A stretch of DNA of 64,000 nucleotides from Oryzobacter faecalis (GTDB taxonomy: Bacteria > Actinomycetota > Actinomycetes > Actinomycetales > Dermatophilaceae): NCBI RefSeq assembly GCF_046764005.1, contig NZ_JBKOFW010000012.1:1-64000 (forward strand), read 5' to 3'. The translations under genes were made by a program, and so were the position numbers. Of this stretch, positions 7,229-15,401 are shown one piece after another. The number at the start of each line of letters is the position of its first letter. Positions within the stretch are counted from its first letter, which is position 1. The notes beneath the pieces are model-generated. The model searched no databases. It worked only from the letters and a program-made list of their open reading frames with translations, and had not been told where the DNA came from.

Positions 7229-8974
7229 GTGATCCACCCCCAGCAGCCCTCCGGGATGCCGACTCGCAAGTACGTCCCCTTCCAGGACCAGATCGACGTC
7301 CACCTGCCCGACCGCACCTGGCCGGACCGGGTGATGACCAAGGCCCCGCGCTGGTGCGCGGTCGACCTCCGTGACGGCAACCAGGCGCTCATCGACCCGA
7401 TGGACTCCGAGCGCAAGATGCGGATGTTCAAGCTCCTCGTGAAGATGGGCTACAAGGAGATCGAGGTCGGCTTCCCGAGCGCGAGCCAGACCGACTTCGA
7501 CTTCTGCCGCGAGCTCATCGAGGGCGGCCACATCCCCGACGACGTGACGATCCAGGTGCTCACGCAGTGCCGCGACCACCTCATCGAGCGGACCTTCGAC
7601 GCCATCCGCGGATCGAGGCAGGCCATCGTGCACTTCTACAACTCGACCTCGGTGCTCCAGCGCCGCGTCGTGTTCGGGATGAGCGAGGAGGGGATCATCG
7701 ACATCGCCCTCCAGGGGGCGCGGCTGTGCCGCAAGCTCGAGGAGACCGTCCCGGACACCGACGTCTACTACGAGTACTCGCCCGAGTCGTACACGGGCAC
7801 CGAGCTCGAGTTCGCGGTGCGGATCTGCAACGAGGTCATCGCGGTCATCGACCCGACGCCGGACCACAAGATGATCGTCAACCTGCCCGCGACGGTGGAG
7901 ATGGCGACCCCCAACGTCTACGCCGACTCCATCGAGTGGATGGTGCGTCACCTCGACCGGCGCGAGTCCGTCGTCGTGAGCCTCCACCCGCACAACGACC
8001 GGGGCGAGGGCGTCGCGGCGGCCGAGCTCGGCTACCTCGCCGGCGCCGACCGCATCGAGGGCTGCCTGTTCGGCAACGGCGAGCGCACCGGCAACGTCTG
8101 CCTCGTCACCTTGGGGATGAACCTGTTCAGCCAGGGCATCGACCCGCAGATCGACTTCTCCGACATGGCCGAGATCCGCCGCACCGTCGAGTACTGCAAC
8201 CAGCTGCCCGTCCACGAGCGGCACCCGTGGGGCGGTGACCTCGTCTACACGGCCTTCTCCGGGTCGCACCAGGACGCCATCAAGAAGGGCTTCGACGACA
8301 TGGACCGGCGCTCCAAGGAGGCCGGCACGAGCATCGACGACATCGACTGGGGCGTGCCCTACCTGCCCATCGACCCACACGACATCGGCCGCTCCTACGA
8401 GGCCGTGGTCCGCGTCAACAGCCAGTCCGGCAAGGGCGGGGTGTCCTACCTGCTCAAGGCCGAGCACGGGCTCGACCTGCCCCGCCGCCTCCAAGTCGAG
8501 TTCAGCCACGTCGTCCAGCGCCGCACCGACGCCGAGGGCGGCGAGCTGTCGGCCGAGCAGATCTGGGAGATGTTCGGCGACGAGTACCTCTACGGCGAGG
8601 TCGAGGCCGAGCGGTGGGGCCGCTTCGCCCCGGTCCGCTCGACGATCATCGGCAGCGACGAGGGGCAGGACCGCATCGAGGCCGTCATCACCGACCACGG
8701 CAAGGAGGTCGAGGTCTTCGGCCAGGGCAACGGCCCGATCGCGGCCTTCATCGCCGCGCTCGAGCCGCTCGGTGTCGACGTCCGCGTCCTCGACTACCAC
8801 GAGCACGCGCTGTCCGCCGGTGGCGACGCCCGCGCCGCTGCGTACGTCGAGTGCGCGGTCGGCGAGCGGGTGCTGTGGGGGGTCGGCCTCCACGAGTCGA
8901 TCGTCAAGGCGTCCCTGCGCGCGATCCTCTCGGCCGTGAACCGGGCCGAACGCGACGGGGAGGTCGTGGCCTGA
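7229..8974 (+). CDS. leuA: 2-isopropylmalate synthase (581 aa)
   Basis: First committed step of leucine synthesis: acetyl-CoA plus 2-oxoisovalerate gives 2-isopropylmalate. The TIM-barrel domain shows 'CAVDLRDGNQAL' near residue 50 and the metal-binding 'SLHPHNDRGEG'; the C-terminal region after ~residue 440 is the LeuA allosteric domain that binds leucine. Length fits the long actinobacterial form. The GTG at 7229 is chosen for the AAGG-type ribosome site 8-14 nt upstream; the ATG nine codons later (MPTRKY) is a possible alternative. Expression is probably attenuated by the Leu leader upstream. The PfkB kinase gene follows with overlapping stop/start. Confidence 0.95.
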   Translation: MIHPQQPSGMPTRKYVPFQDQIDVHLPDRTWPDRVMTKAPRWCAVDLRDGNQALIDPMDSERKMRMFKLLVKMGYKEIEVGFPSASQTDFDFCRELIEGGHIPDDVTIQVLTQCRDHLIERTFDAIRGSRQAIVHFYNSTSVLQRRVVFGMSEEGIIDIALQGARLCRKLEETVPDTDVYYEYSPESYTGTELEFAVRICNEVIAVIDPTPDHKMIVNLPATVEMATPNVYADSIEWMVRHLDRRESVVVSLHPHNDRGEGVAAAELGYLAGADRIEGCLFGNGERTGNVCLVTLGMNLFSQGIDPQIDFSDMAEIRRTVEYCNQLPVHERHPWGGDLVYTAFSGSHQDAIKKGFDDMDRRSKEAGTSIDDIDWGVPYLPIDPHDIGRSYEAVVRVNSQSGKGGVSYLLKAEHGLDLPRRLQVEFSHVVQRRTDAEGGELSAEQIWEMFGDEYLYGEVEAERWGRFAPVRSTIIGSDEGQDRIEAVITDHGKEVEVFGQGNGPIAAFIAALEPLGVDVRVLDYHEHALSAGGDARAAAYVECAVGERVLWGVGLHESIVKASLRAILSAVNRAERDGEVVA

Positions 8975-9849
8975 GCGAACGCCCGCGCGTCCTCGCCTGC
9001 GGGCTCGCGACCGTCGACGTCGCGCAGGTGGTCGAACGACTGCCCGCTCCCGACGAGAAGGTCGTGGCCCGTTCGGCGTCGGTCTCCGCGGGTGGGCCGG
9101 CCCTCAACGCGGCGGTGACCGCGGCGCTGCTCTGGGTGCCGGCCCGGCTCGTCACGGCGGTCGGCTCCTCGCCACTCGCCACCGTCGTCCGCGCCGACGT
9201 CGGGACGCACGGCGTCGAGCTCGCCGACGTGGCGGCCCGCGGTTTCGAGGTGCCGCTCTCGACCGTGCTCGTCACCGAGGGCTCGGGGGAGCGGGCCGTG
9301 GTGTCCCGCAACGCCTCCGGACCCTCGGCCGGCGTCGACGTCCCGGACGCTGCGGCGCTCCGTGCACTGCTCGAGGACGTCACCGCCGTGCTCGTCGACG
9401 GCCACCACCTCGCGGTGGCGGTCCCCCTGGCTGCGGCGGCCCGGGCGCGGGACATCCCGGTCATCCTCGACGCCGGGTCGTGGAAGCCGGGACTCGAGGC
9501 GCTGCTGGCGCACGTCGACGTCCTCGTTGCCTCGGGGGACTTCCGTTCTCCCACAGGGGACTCGCTGGAGGACCTGCTCTCCCTCGGTCCGTGGTGGGTC
9601 GCCCGCAGCGCCGGCGCCGGACCGGTCTCGTGGCGGTCGGCCGGGGGCGACGAGGGCTCCGTCGCCGTGCCGCCGGTCGAGGTCGTCGACACCCTCGGGG
9701 CGGGTGACGTCCTCCACGGTGCCCTGCTCGCCGACGTCGGCCGTCGCGGCACCGTCGACCTCGCGGCCTCGCTCGCGGGCGCGGTGGCCGTCGCCTCCCG
9801 TTCGGTCGCTGCCGCGGGCGCGCGCGGCTGGGCCCGGTCCACCCCCTGA
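8971..9849 (+). CDS. PfkB-family carbohydrate kinase (292 aa)
   Basis: Ribokinase-like fold kinase that phosphorylates a sugar or nucleoside. The N-terminal 'VSAGGPALNAAVTAALL' is PfkB signature 1-like and 'DTLGAGDVLHGAL' (about 240-252) is signature 2, with the catalytic Asp in GAGD (D246). The natural substrate is not evident. No ATG, GTG or TTG exists before the conserved first beta strand; the only fit is a CTG at 8971 overlapping the leuA TGA (CTGA), preceded by GGGGAGG. A CTG start and coupling to leuA are therefore inferred. The gene ends in a hairpin terminator. Confidence 0.8.
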   Translation: MSERPRVLACGLATVDVAQVVERLPAPDEKVVARSASVSAGGPALNAAVTAALLWVPARLVTAVGSSPLATVVRADVGTHGVELADVAARGFEVPLSTVLVTEGSGERAVVSRNASGPSAGVDVPDAAALRALLEDVTAVLVDGHHLAVAVPLAAAARARDIPVILDAGSWKPGLEALLAHVDVLVASGDFRSPTGDSLEDLLSLGPWWVARSAGAGPVSWRSAGGDEGSVAVPPVEVVDTLGAGDVLHGALLADVGRRGTVDLAASLAGAVAVASRSVAAAGARGWARSTP

Positions 9850-9866
9850 GGAGGCGGACCGGGCCC
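9830..9866 (+). terminator. Hairpin terminator of leuA-pfkB unit
   Basis: GGGCCCGGTCC (9830-9840) pairs perfectly with GGACCGGGCCC (9856-9866). The 15-nt loop contains the pfkB stop codon. Confidence 0.6.
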
Positions 9867-9885
9867 GACCGCTGACCCCGGGCGC

Positions 9886-12558
9886 TCAGTGCGTCTCGTT
9901 GACCCGCTCGATGACGTCCTTGAGCGCTGGCAGCTGGGTCGAGCTGGGCGACACCGAGTTCCGCGTGGTCTCCGCCGCGAGGACGAAGGCGCCGACCGTG
10001 GTCTCGGTGCTCCCGTCGCCGTCCGCGTCGAGCGGCTCGCCCAGGCCGACGGACCCGCTGGCGACGTTGAGCCAGAGCGTCAGCAGGTGCGAGTCGAACG
10101 TGTCGCGCTTGCTGGCGTTGTGCTTGGGCCAGAGGACCTTCTCGCCGTGCGCGACCGTGGTGAGCGGGCGCTCCTCGTCGAAGACGGTGCTGAGGGTGCG
10201 GACGGTCGAGAGCAGGCACAGCTTCTCGGCCGTCGAGTGCCGCGGCACGATGCCCCGGTAGTCGGTCTGCCACCAGCCGAGGCCGCCGGCGTCGGTGCTC
10301 GTCCCGAGGACGACGACCGTGCCGGTCCGGATCGGCGAGGCGCCGCCGTCGTCGTCGGTGAAGCCGACCTCGAGGGTGCGGCTGCACGCCTCGGTGTAGG
10401 TGTGGGTCGCTGCGTCGGTGATGCTGCGCGGCTGCACCGTCGGGCTCGAGGCGGGGTCGGCCCCCGGCGGGTTGACCGGGCTCGTGTGCGACGCGGTGGC
10501 GCCGTCACCGAACGACCACGACGCGGTGAGGTCGTCACTGCCGGGGTCGGTCGAGTCGGCCTCGAACGTCGCGGGGACGCCCTCGGTGACGAAGAAGATC
10601 GTCTGGCCGCTCCAGGTGGTGGCGGTGCTCGTGTCGAGCGTCGCGGTGGGGGCGACGTTGGTCACCGTGGCGGCGCGGTCCGCGTCCTCCGAGCCCGAGT
10701 CGTCGTCGGTGACCGTGACCGTCACGGGGTAGGACCCGTCGTCGCCGTAGCTGTACGACGCGGTGAAGGTCGCGGTGACGGGGCCGGGCCCGCCCGGGGT
10801 CACGTCGACCGACTGGCTGCCGGTGACGCCCTGGGTGGTGCCCCAGTCGATCGTCACGGTGTGCGTGTCGAGCCACCCCGGGTCGCTGAAGGACCCGCTG
10901 ACGGTGACCGTCCCGCCCTCCGCGATGGTCGCGACCGGGGAGAGCGAGACCGTGGGGGCCACGTTGGTCCACGTCGCGGTGAAGCCGACGGAACCGGTCT
11001 TCCCCAGCGGGTCGGTGGCCGTGATCGTCACGGGGACCGAGCCGTCGTCGCCCCGCGTGGAGGTCCAGGTCCAGGTCCCGGCTCCCTCGGTGACGGTGCC
11101 GGTGCTGGCCGTGAGGGTCACGTCGTCGCCGTCCGCGTCGCTCCACGTGCCGGTCGCGGTCACGGCGCTGCCCTCGGGGGCGGCGGCCGGCAGCGCGTCG
11201 AGCGTGACGACCGGGGCCTCGTTGGTGACGTTCGCCGCGGCGAGGAGGTCGATCCGCGGGGTGGTGACGGTCCCGCCGCCCGAGGCGTAGCTGACGTCGA
11301 CGCCGGTGTCGCGCAGGTCCTGCATGAGGTCGGCGACCGAGCGGGTCGGCTCCCGCTGGCGCAGCACGGCGAGGGCACCGGTGACGTGGGGCGCCGCCAT
11401 CGACGTCCCGTTCTTTGCGCCGTACGCGTCGTCCGGGACCGAGGAGTCGACGGCCGAGCCGGGGGCGAGGACGTCGAGGAGCGTGCCGCGGTTGCTGTAG
11501 CCCGCCACCGTGTCGTCGTCGTTCGTCGCGCCCACGGTGAAGGCGGTCGAGATGCAGCCCGGCCGGCCGACGGCCGCGCCGTGCGAGTCGTTGCCGGCGG
11601 AGATCACCGTCGCGACGCCCTGGGCCAGGAGGGTGTCGATCTGGGTCTTGCGCGCCTCACCGTCGCACGCGGCGGCGAACATGCCCCCGCCCAGGCTCAT
11701 GTTGGCCGCGATGACGTTCCAGCCGGGGTTGGCGGTGTCGAGAGCGGCGAGGTCGTCGAGGGCGTTGATCTGGTCCGACGGGTACGACGCGACGCACGGC
11801 GCGCCGCCGGGGCAGTCGGCGGCGTCGTTGAACCGGGTGAAGACCTGCATCGCGATGATGTTCGCGCCGGGGGCCACGCCCGCGGCGGGCGCGCCGACGA
11901 TGCCCGCACCGTTGCCGACGGCGATCCCGGCGACGTGGGTGCCGTGGTCGCAGATGTTGTCGGTGCCGTCGAGGCAGGCCGCGAGGCCGTCGACGTCGGC
12001 GCTGTCGTCCTCGGTGGTGCCGTCCGGGCAGAGCGACTGCTCGCCGCCGTCGGCCGGGCTGGAGGAGCAGTACTGGGCGACGACGCGCCCCCCGAGGAAC
12101 GGGTGGTCGACGTCGACGCCGGTGTCGAGGACGGCCACCGTGGCGCCGGCCCCGGTGAGGCCCGCGGTGTGGACGTCATCGGCGTTGATGACGGGCAGGG
12201 TGCTGTCGAGGTTCACCGGCTCGGGGATGTCGAGCATGACGCCTCGCACGTGCGGGGCGCGGCGGAGGTCGGCGAGCGTGGACCGGGGGACCGTGGCGAC
12301 GAGGACGGGGGTGCGCTTCATCGTCCTCGTCACCTTCCCCGAGCGGGCCACGTGCCGGGCGACGGCGCCGGCGCTCGCCATCCGGTCGTAGGTGACGATG
12401 ACGCGCACCGTGTCGTCGGCGGCGGCGGCGGGTGCGACCGACCGCGCCGCCGGTGGAGGCGCGGCCGCGGCGCTGGTGAGCGGCAGGACCGCGCCGAGCG
12501 AGGTGGTGGCGGCCACCGCGAGGGCGGTCAGCAGGCGGGCAGGGTGGGTCGAGGTCAT
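9886..12558 (-). CDS. Secreted S8 subtilisin-like protease with PKD-type repeats (890 aa)
   Basis: Extracellular serine endopeptidase. The signal peptide (1-33) ends near 'TSAAAAPP'. The inhibitor-I9-like propeptide spans ~50-115. The catalytic domain has Asp145 in 'AVLDTGVD', His205 in 'DHGTHVAG', 'NMSLGGG' and Ser386 in 'NGTSMAAPHV'. Residues ~445-750 hold three or four Ig/PKD-like beta domains with 'GTWSDADGDDVT' and 'GSFSDPGWLDTHTVTIDWG' patterns, then a ~130-aa C-terminal region without a recognised domain. The ATG is preceded by GGAGGGGAG. It probably degrades extracellular protein; no sorting motif is seen. A second subtilase of different type lies at 41361. Confidence 0.9.
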   Translation of the reverse strand: MTSTHPARLLTALAVAATTSLGAVLPLTSAAAAPPPAARSVAPAAAADDTVRVIVTYDRMASAGAVARHVARSGKVTRTMKRTPVLVATVPRSTLADLRRAPHVRGVMLDIPEPVNLDSTLPVINADDVHTAGLTGAGATVAVLDTGVDVDHPFLGGRVVAQYCSSSPADGGEQSLCPDGTTEDDSADVDGLAACLDGTDNICDHGTHVAGIAVGNGAGIVGAPAAGVAPGANIIAMQVFTRFNDAADCPGGAPCVASYPSDQINALDDLAALDTANPGWNVIAANMSLGGGMFAAACDGEARKTQIDTLLAQGVATVISAGNDSHGAAVGRPGCISTAFTVGATNDDDTVAGYSNRGTLLDVLAPGSAVDSSVPDDAYGAKNGTSMAAPHVTGALAVLRQREPTRSVADLMQDLRDTGVDVSYASGGGTVTTPRIDLLAAANVTNEAPVVTLDALPAAAPEGSAVTATGTWSDADGDDVTLTASTGTVTEGAGTWTWTSTRGDDGSVPVTITATDPLGKTGSVGFTATWTNVAPTVSLSPVATIAEGGTVTVSGSFSDPGWLDTHTVTIDWGTTQGVTGSQSVDVTPGGPGPVTATFTASYSYGDDGSYPVTVTVTDDDSGSEDADRAATVTNVAPTATLDTSTATTWSGQTIFFVTEGVPATFEADSTDPGSDDLTASWSFGDGATASHTSPVNPPGADPASSPTVQPRSITDAATHTYTEACSRTLEVGFTDDDGGASPIRTGTVVVLGTSTDAGGLGWWQTDYRGIVPRHSTAEKLCLLSTVRTLSTVFDEERPLTTVAHGEKVLWPKHNASKRDTFDSHLLTLWLNVASGSVGLGEPLDADGDGSTETTVGAFVLAAETTRNSVSPSSTQLPALKDVIERVNETH

Positions 12559-12646
12559 GTGGGGCTCCCCTCCGTGGGCGTGCGGGGCGCACGCACTCGT
12601 GCTGGGGAGGAGGTCCGCGTCCTGTCGCTGATACCTGCCGCGCCGC

Positions 12647-12652
12647 TACCGT
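12647..12652 (+). promoter_or_regulatory. -10 hexamer TACCGT for DUF1801 gene
   Basis: TACCGT ends 6 nt before the ATG at 12659 and there is no ribosome site: a predicted leaderless start. Confidence 0.4.
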
Positions 12653-12658
12653 CGGACC

Positions 12659-13009
12659 ATGGCGTCGGTGGGGAGCGTGGAGGAGTACCTGGCGGGCTTC
12701 GACGGCGACGTCCGGGCCCGGCTCGACCGGATGCGCGACGTCATCCGCGCCGCCGCCCCCGACGCCGTCGAGTCGATGGCGTACGGGATGCCGGCGTACA
12801 AGCTCGACGGCAAGCCGCTCGTGTACTTCGCCGGCTACGCGAGGCACGTCGGCTTCTACGCCACTCCCAACGGCCACGAGGCGTTCGCGCAGGAGTTCTC
12901 GCGCTACGCGCAGGGCAAGGGCTCGGTGCAGTTCCCGCACACCGAACCCCTGCCGACCGACCTCGTCCGCCGTGTCGTCGAGTTCCGCAGGGCCACCATC
13001 CGCGGCTGA
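12659..13009 (+). CDS. DUF1801 (YdhG-like) protein (116 aa)
   Basis: Small cytosolic protein of the DUF1801/YdhG fold. The recognisable core is 'VEEYLAGFDGDVRARLDRMRDVIRA', 'ESMAYGMPAYKLDGKPLVYFAGY', 'HVGFYATPNG' and 'GKGSVQFPHTEPLP'. Length is typical. Biochemical role unknown; relatives include B. subtilis FraA-like frataxin-type proteins, but this is only a fold relationship. It converges on the AlkB gene across a hairpin. Confidence 0.85.
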   Translation: MASVGSVEEYLAGFDGDVRARLDRMRDVIRAAAPDAVESMAYGMPAYKLDGKPLVYFAGYARHVGFYATPNGHEAFAQEFSRYAQGKGSVQFPHTEPLPTDLVRRVVEFRRATIRG

Positions 13010-13015
13010 CGGGGG

Positions 13016-13041
13016 ACACAGGTCGCCAAGCCGACCTGTGT
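13016..13041. terminator. Bidirectional hairpin between DUF1801 and AlkB genes
   Basis: ACACAGGTCG (13016-13025) and CGACCTGTGT (13032-13041) form a perfect 10-bp stem with a 6-nt loop, 6 bases after one stop and 8 before the convergent one. Confidence 0.65.
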
Positions 13042-13049
13042 GCAGCCGG

Positions 13050-13673
13050 TCAGCGCACACCTCGGGTGCGGAACTGGATGCTGATCCGCGGACCGACCGG
13101 GCGGGCCGTCTTCGGCACGCAGTGGTCCCACGTGCGCTGGCAGGAGCCGCCCATGACGAGCAGGTCGCCGTGGCCCTCCGGCAGCCGGATCGAGGAGCCG
13201 CCGTCTCGCGGGCGCAACAGGAGGTCGCGGGGCGCCCCGACGGAGAGGATGGCGACCATCGTGTCCGCGTCGCGGGAGCGGCCGATGCGGTCGCCGTGCC
13301 AGGCCACGGAGTCGTGGCCGTCGCGGTAGAGGCACAGTCCCGCGGTGGCGAAGGGCTCGCCGAGCTCGTCGGCGTAGTGCGCGGACAGCGCGTCGCGCGC
13401 CTCGACGAGGGCGGGGTGGGGGAGTGGGTCGTGCTCGCCGTAGAAGCGCAGCAGCCTGGGCACGTCGACGACGGCGTCGTACATCTGGCGCCGTTCTGCC
13501 ACCCAGGGCACGTCCCGGCGCAGTGCCGCGAACAGCTCGTCGGCGCCACCCACCCACCCGGTGAGCGTGTCCACCCACGCACCGTGGGCGAGGTGGCGAC
13601 GGGCCACACCGTCGAGCCGTCCGACGACGACCTCGTCGGACAGGTCGAGCAGGGACCCCTGGAGTGCGGTCAC
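13050..13673 (-). CDS. AlkB-type 2-oxoglutarate/Fe(II) DNA-repair dioxygenase (207 aa)
   Basis: Oxidatively removes alkyl lesions from nucleic-acid bases using Fe(II), O2 and 2-oxoglutarate. The iron triad is visible: His126 and Asp128 in 'AWHGDRIG', His184 in 'RTWDHCVPK'. The 2-oxoglutarate arginines lie in 'GPRISIQFR' (R196, R202). 'LYRDGHDSVAWHGD' is typical of AlkB and its ALKBH2-like relatives. GTG start, 6 nt after TAGGGT. Not in an obvious adaptive-response operon: no Ada homologue nearby. Confidence 0.9.
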   Translation of the reverse strand: MTALQGSLLDLSDEVVVGRLDGVARRHLAHGAWVDTLTGWVGGADELFAALRRDVPWVAERRQMYDAVVDVPRLLRFYGEHDPLPHPALVEARDALSAHYADELGEPFATAGLCLYRDGHDSVAWHGDRIGRSRDADTMVAILSVGAPRDLLLRPRDGGSSIRLPEGHGDLLVMGGSCQRTWDHCVPKTARPVGPRISIQFRTRGVR

Positions 13674-13679
13674 GCCGCC

Positions 13680-13685
13680 ACCCTA
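13680..13685 (-). promoter_or_regulatory. -10 hexamer TAGGGT for AlkB gene
   Basis: On the minus strand TAGGGT is followed after 6 nt by the GTG start at 13673; predicted leaderless promoter. Confidence 0.5.
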
Positions 13686-13722
13686 GACCACAATCGAACG
13701 CCTGTCCACACCCGCCTCCTCG

Positions 13723-13772
13723 CGAACGTGGGTGAAGATCGTCGGCCGGCCGACGATCTTCACCCACGTTCG
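13723..13772. repeat. Perfect 50-bp palindrome (dispersed element, copy B)
   Basis: Two 25-nt arms with no loop: the left begins CGAACGTGGGTGAAGATCG, the centre is GGCC|GGCC, and the right is its exact complement ending CACCCACGTTCG. It sits between the divergent AlkB and recO promoters, about 50 bases from the AlkB start and 80 before recO, so it is not a simple terminator. The imperfect copy is at 1161-1212. Confidence 0.9.
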
Positions 13773-13840
13773 GGCGGAGAGCGGGTCGCGACGGACCGCG
13801 ACGGGCCGCGAGGTTGCGCGGCGGCGTCGGTGGTCCGGGG

Positions 13841-13846
13841 GACAAT
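13841..13846 (+). promoter_or_regulatory. -10 hexamer GACAAT for recO-uppS
   Basis: GACAAT followed after 6 nt by the recO GTG. The same hexamer and spacing recur before the hydrolase gene at 31116. Confidence 0.45.
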
Positions 13847-13852
13847 GGCCCT

Positions 13853-14578
13853 GTGCCCCTGTACCGCGACGAGGCGATCGTCCTGCGCACCCACAAGCTG
13901 GGTGAGGCCGACCGCATCGTCACCGCCCTGACCCGCCGCCTCGGCAAGGTCCGGGTCGTCGGCAAGGGCGTCCGGCGCACGAAGAGCCGCTTCGGCGCCC
14001 GCCTCGAGCCGGGGATGCACATCGACGTCCAGTGCTACGAGGGCCGCAGCCTCGACACGGTGACCCAGGTCGAGACGCTCGACCCGTGGGGTGAGGCCAT
14101 CGCCCGCGACTACCCGTCCTGGACCGCGGCCACGGCCGTCCTCGAGACGTGCGACCGCCTCACCGAGGAGCGCGAGCCCGCCCTCCAGCAGTACCTCCTC
14201 CTCGCCGGAGCGCTGCGCTCGCTCGCCGGTCGCGAGCACGACCCTGTCCTCGTCCTCGACGCCTACCTGCTGCGCGCGATGGCGGTCGCCGGCTGGGCTG
14301 CCAGCTTCCACGACTGCGCGAAGTGCGGTGCCGCGGGGCCGCACCGCGGCTTCCACGTCGTGGCGGGTGGCGCGGTGTGCCCGGTCTGCCGCCCCCCGGG
14401 CAGCGCCGCGCCCGCCCCGGAGACCCTGCGCCTGCTCGCCGCCCTGCTCGCCGGCGACTGGTCGCTCGCCGACGCCTCCGACACCCGCCACCGCACGGAG
14501 GGCAGCGGCCTGACCGCGGCCTTCCTCCAGTGGCACCTCGAACGGGGCATCCGCAGCCTCCGTATGGTGGAGCGGTGA
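13853..14578 (+). CDS. recO: DNA repair protein RecO (241 aa)
   Basis: Recombination mediator that, with RecR, loads RecA onto SSB-coated single-stranded DNA. The N-terminal OB fold opens 'YRDEAIVLRTHKLGEADRIVT', and 'GKGVRRTKSRFGARLEP' is the classic RecO stretch. A zinc site of CAKC and CPVC pairs lies in the C-terminal third. Length is normal (~240). The GTG is chosen because it precedes the conserved VPLYRDEA start; GGGGGACA lies upstream but a leaderless start is equally likely. Stop overlaps the uppS GTG (GTGA), the usual actinobacterial recO-uppS arrangement. Confidence 0.95.
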   Translation: MPLYRDEAIVLRTHKLGEADRIVTALTRRLGKVRVVGKGVRRTKSRFGARLEPGMHIDVQCYEGRSLDTVTQVETLDPWGEAIARDYPSWTAATAVLETCDRLTEEREPALQQYLLLAGALRSLAGREHDPVLVLDAYLLRAMAVAGWAASFHDCAKCGAAGPHRGFHVVAGGAVCPVCRPPGSAAPAPETLRLLAALLAGDWSLADASDTRHRTEGSGLTAAFLQWHLERGIRSLRMVER

Positions 14579-15372
14579 CCCCGCCGCCGCCCTCCGCGCA
14601 GCCCTTCGCGCACCCGAGCGGCGCCCGCCCCCCCGTCCTCCCGGCCGACCGGCTGCCCCGCCACGTCGCGGTCGTCATGGACGGCAACGGGCGCTGGGCC
14701 AACCAGCGCGGGCTCCCGCGCACGAAGGGCCACGAGGCGGGCGAGGCGGCCCTGCTCGACGTCGTCGCCGGCGCCATCGAGGTCGGGGTCACGCACCTGT
14801 CGGCCTATGCGTTCTCCACCGAGAACTGGAAGCGCAGCCCCGACGAGGTCCGCTTCCTCATGGGGTTCAACCGCGAGGTCATCCGCCGCCGCCGCGACCA
14901 GCTGCACTCGTGGGGGGTGCGCATGCGGTGGGTCGGGCGACGCCCGCGGCTGTGGGGCTCGGTCATCAAGGAGCTGGAGGTCGCCCAGGAGCTGACGAAG
15001 CACAACACCGGGCTCACGCTCTACTTCTGCGTCAACTACGGCGGGCGCGCGGAGATCGGGGATGCCGTCCAGCGGCTCGCCGAGGACGTCGCACGCGGGC
15101 GCCTCAAGCCGAGGAACGTCGACGAGCGCACCGTCGCCCGCTACCTGCCCGAACCCGACATGCCCGACGTCGACCTCTTCGTCCGCAGCTCGGGGGAGCA
15201 GCGCACGAGCAACTTCCTCCTCTGGCAGAGCGCCTACGCCGAGATGGTCTTCCAGGACCGCCTCTGGCCCGACTACGACCGCCGCGACCTCTGGGAGGCC
15301 GTGCAGGAGTACGTCGACCGCGAACGGCGCTACGGCGGCGCTGTCGACACCCCCGCGGCGCCCACCGCCTGA
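14575..15372 (+). CDS. uppS: Isoprenyl (undecaprenyl) diphosphate synthase (265 aa)
   Basis: Cis-prenyltransferase making the long-chain polyprenyl diphosphate carrier for peptidoglycan and wall polymers, at the inner face of the membrane. 'HVAVVMDGNGRWA' carries the catalytic Asp36; 'GHEAG', 'LSAYAFSTENWKR', 'FVRSSGEQRTSNFLLWQSAYAEMVF' and the C-terminal 'DRRDLWEAV' are all conserved. A ~25-aa Pro/Ala-rich N-terminal extension precedes the domain. It starts at GTG inside the recO stop. Product chain length (C50 or C55) is not readable from sequence. Confidence 0.95.
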   Translation: MTPPPPSAQPFAHPSGARPPVLPADRLPRHVAVVMDGNGRWANQRGLPRTKGHEAGEAALLDVVAGAIEVGVTHLSAYAFSTENWKRSPDEVRFLMGFNREVIRRRRDQLHSWGVRMRWVGRRPRLWGSVIKELEVAQELTKHNTGLTLYFCVNYGGRAEIGDAVQRLAEDVARGRLKPRNVDERTVARYLPEPDMPDVDLFVRSSGEQRTSNFLLWQSAYAEMVFQDRLWPDYDRRDLWEAVQEYVDRERRYGGAVDTPAAPTA

Positions 15373-15388
15373 GCACCGGGAGGGCGGC

Positions 15389-15394
15389 TAGCGT
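15389..15394 (+). promoter_or_regulatory. -10 hexamer TAGCGT for MDMPI-domain gene
   Basis: TAGCGT, then 7 nt, then ATG at 15402; predicted leaderless promoter. Confidence 0.45.
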
Positions 15395-15401
15395 GGCCGC
15401 C

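Noticed and set aside
9889..13329. 1146-codon plus-strand open frame opposite the first subtilase
   Set aside because: Shadow of the subtilase gene, which has signal peptide, catalytic triad and PKD-like repeats; the antisense product is low-complexity Arg/Gly/Val.
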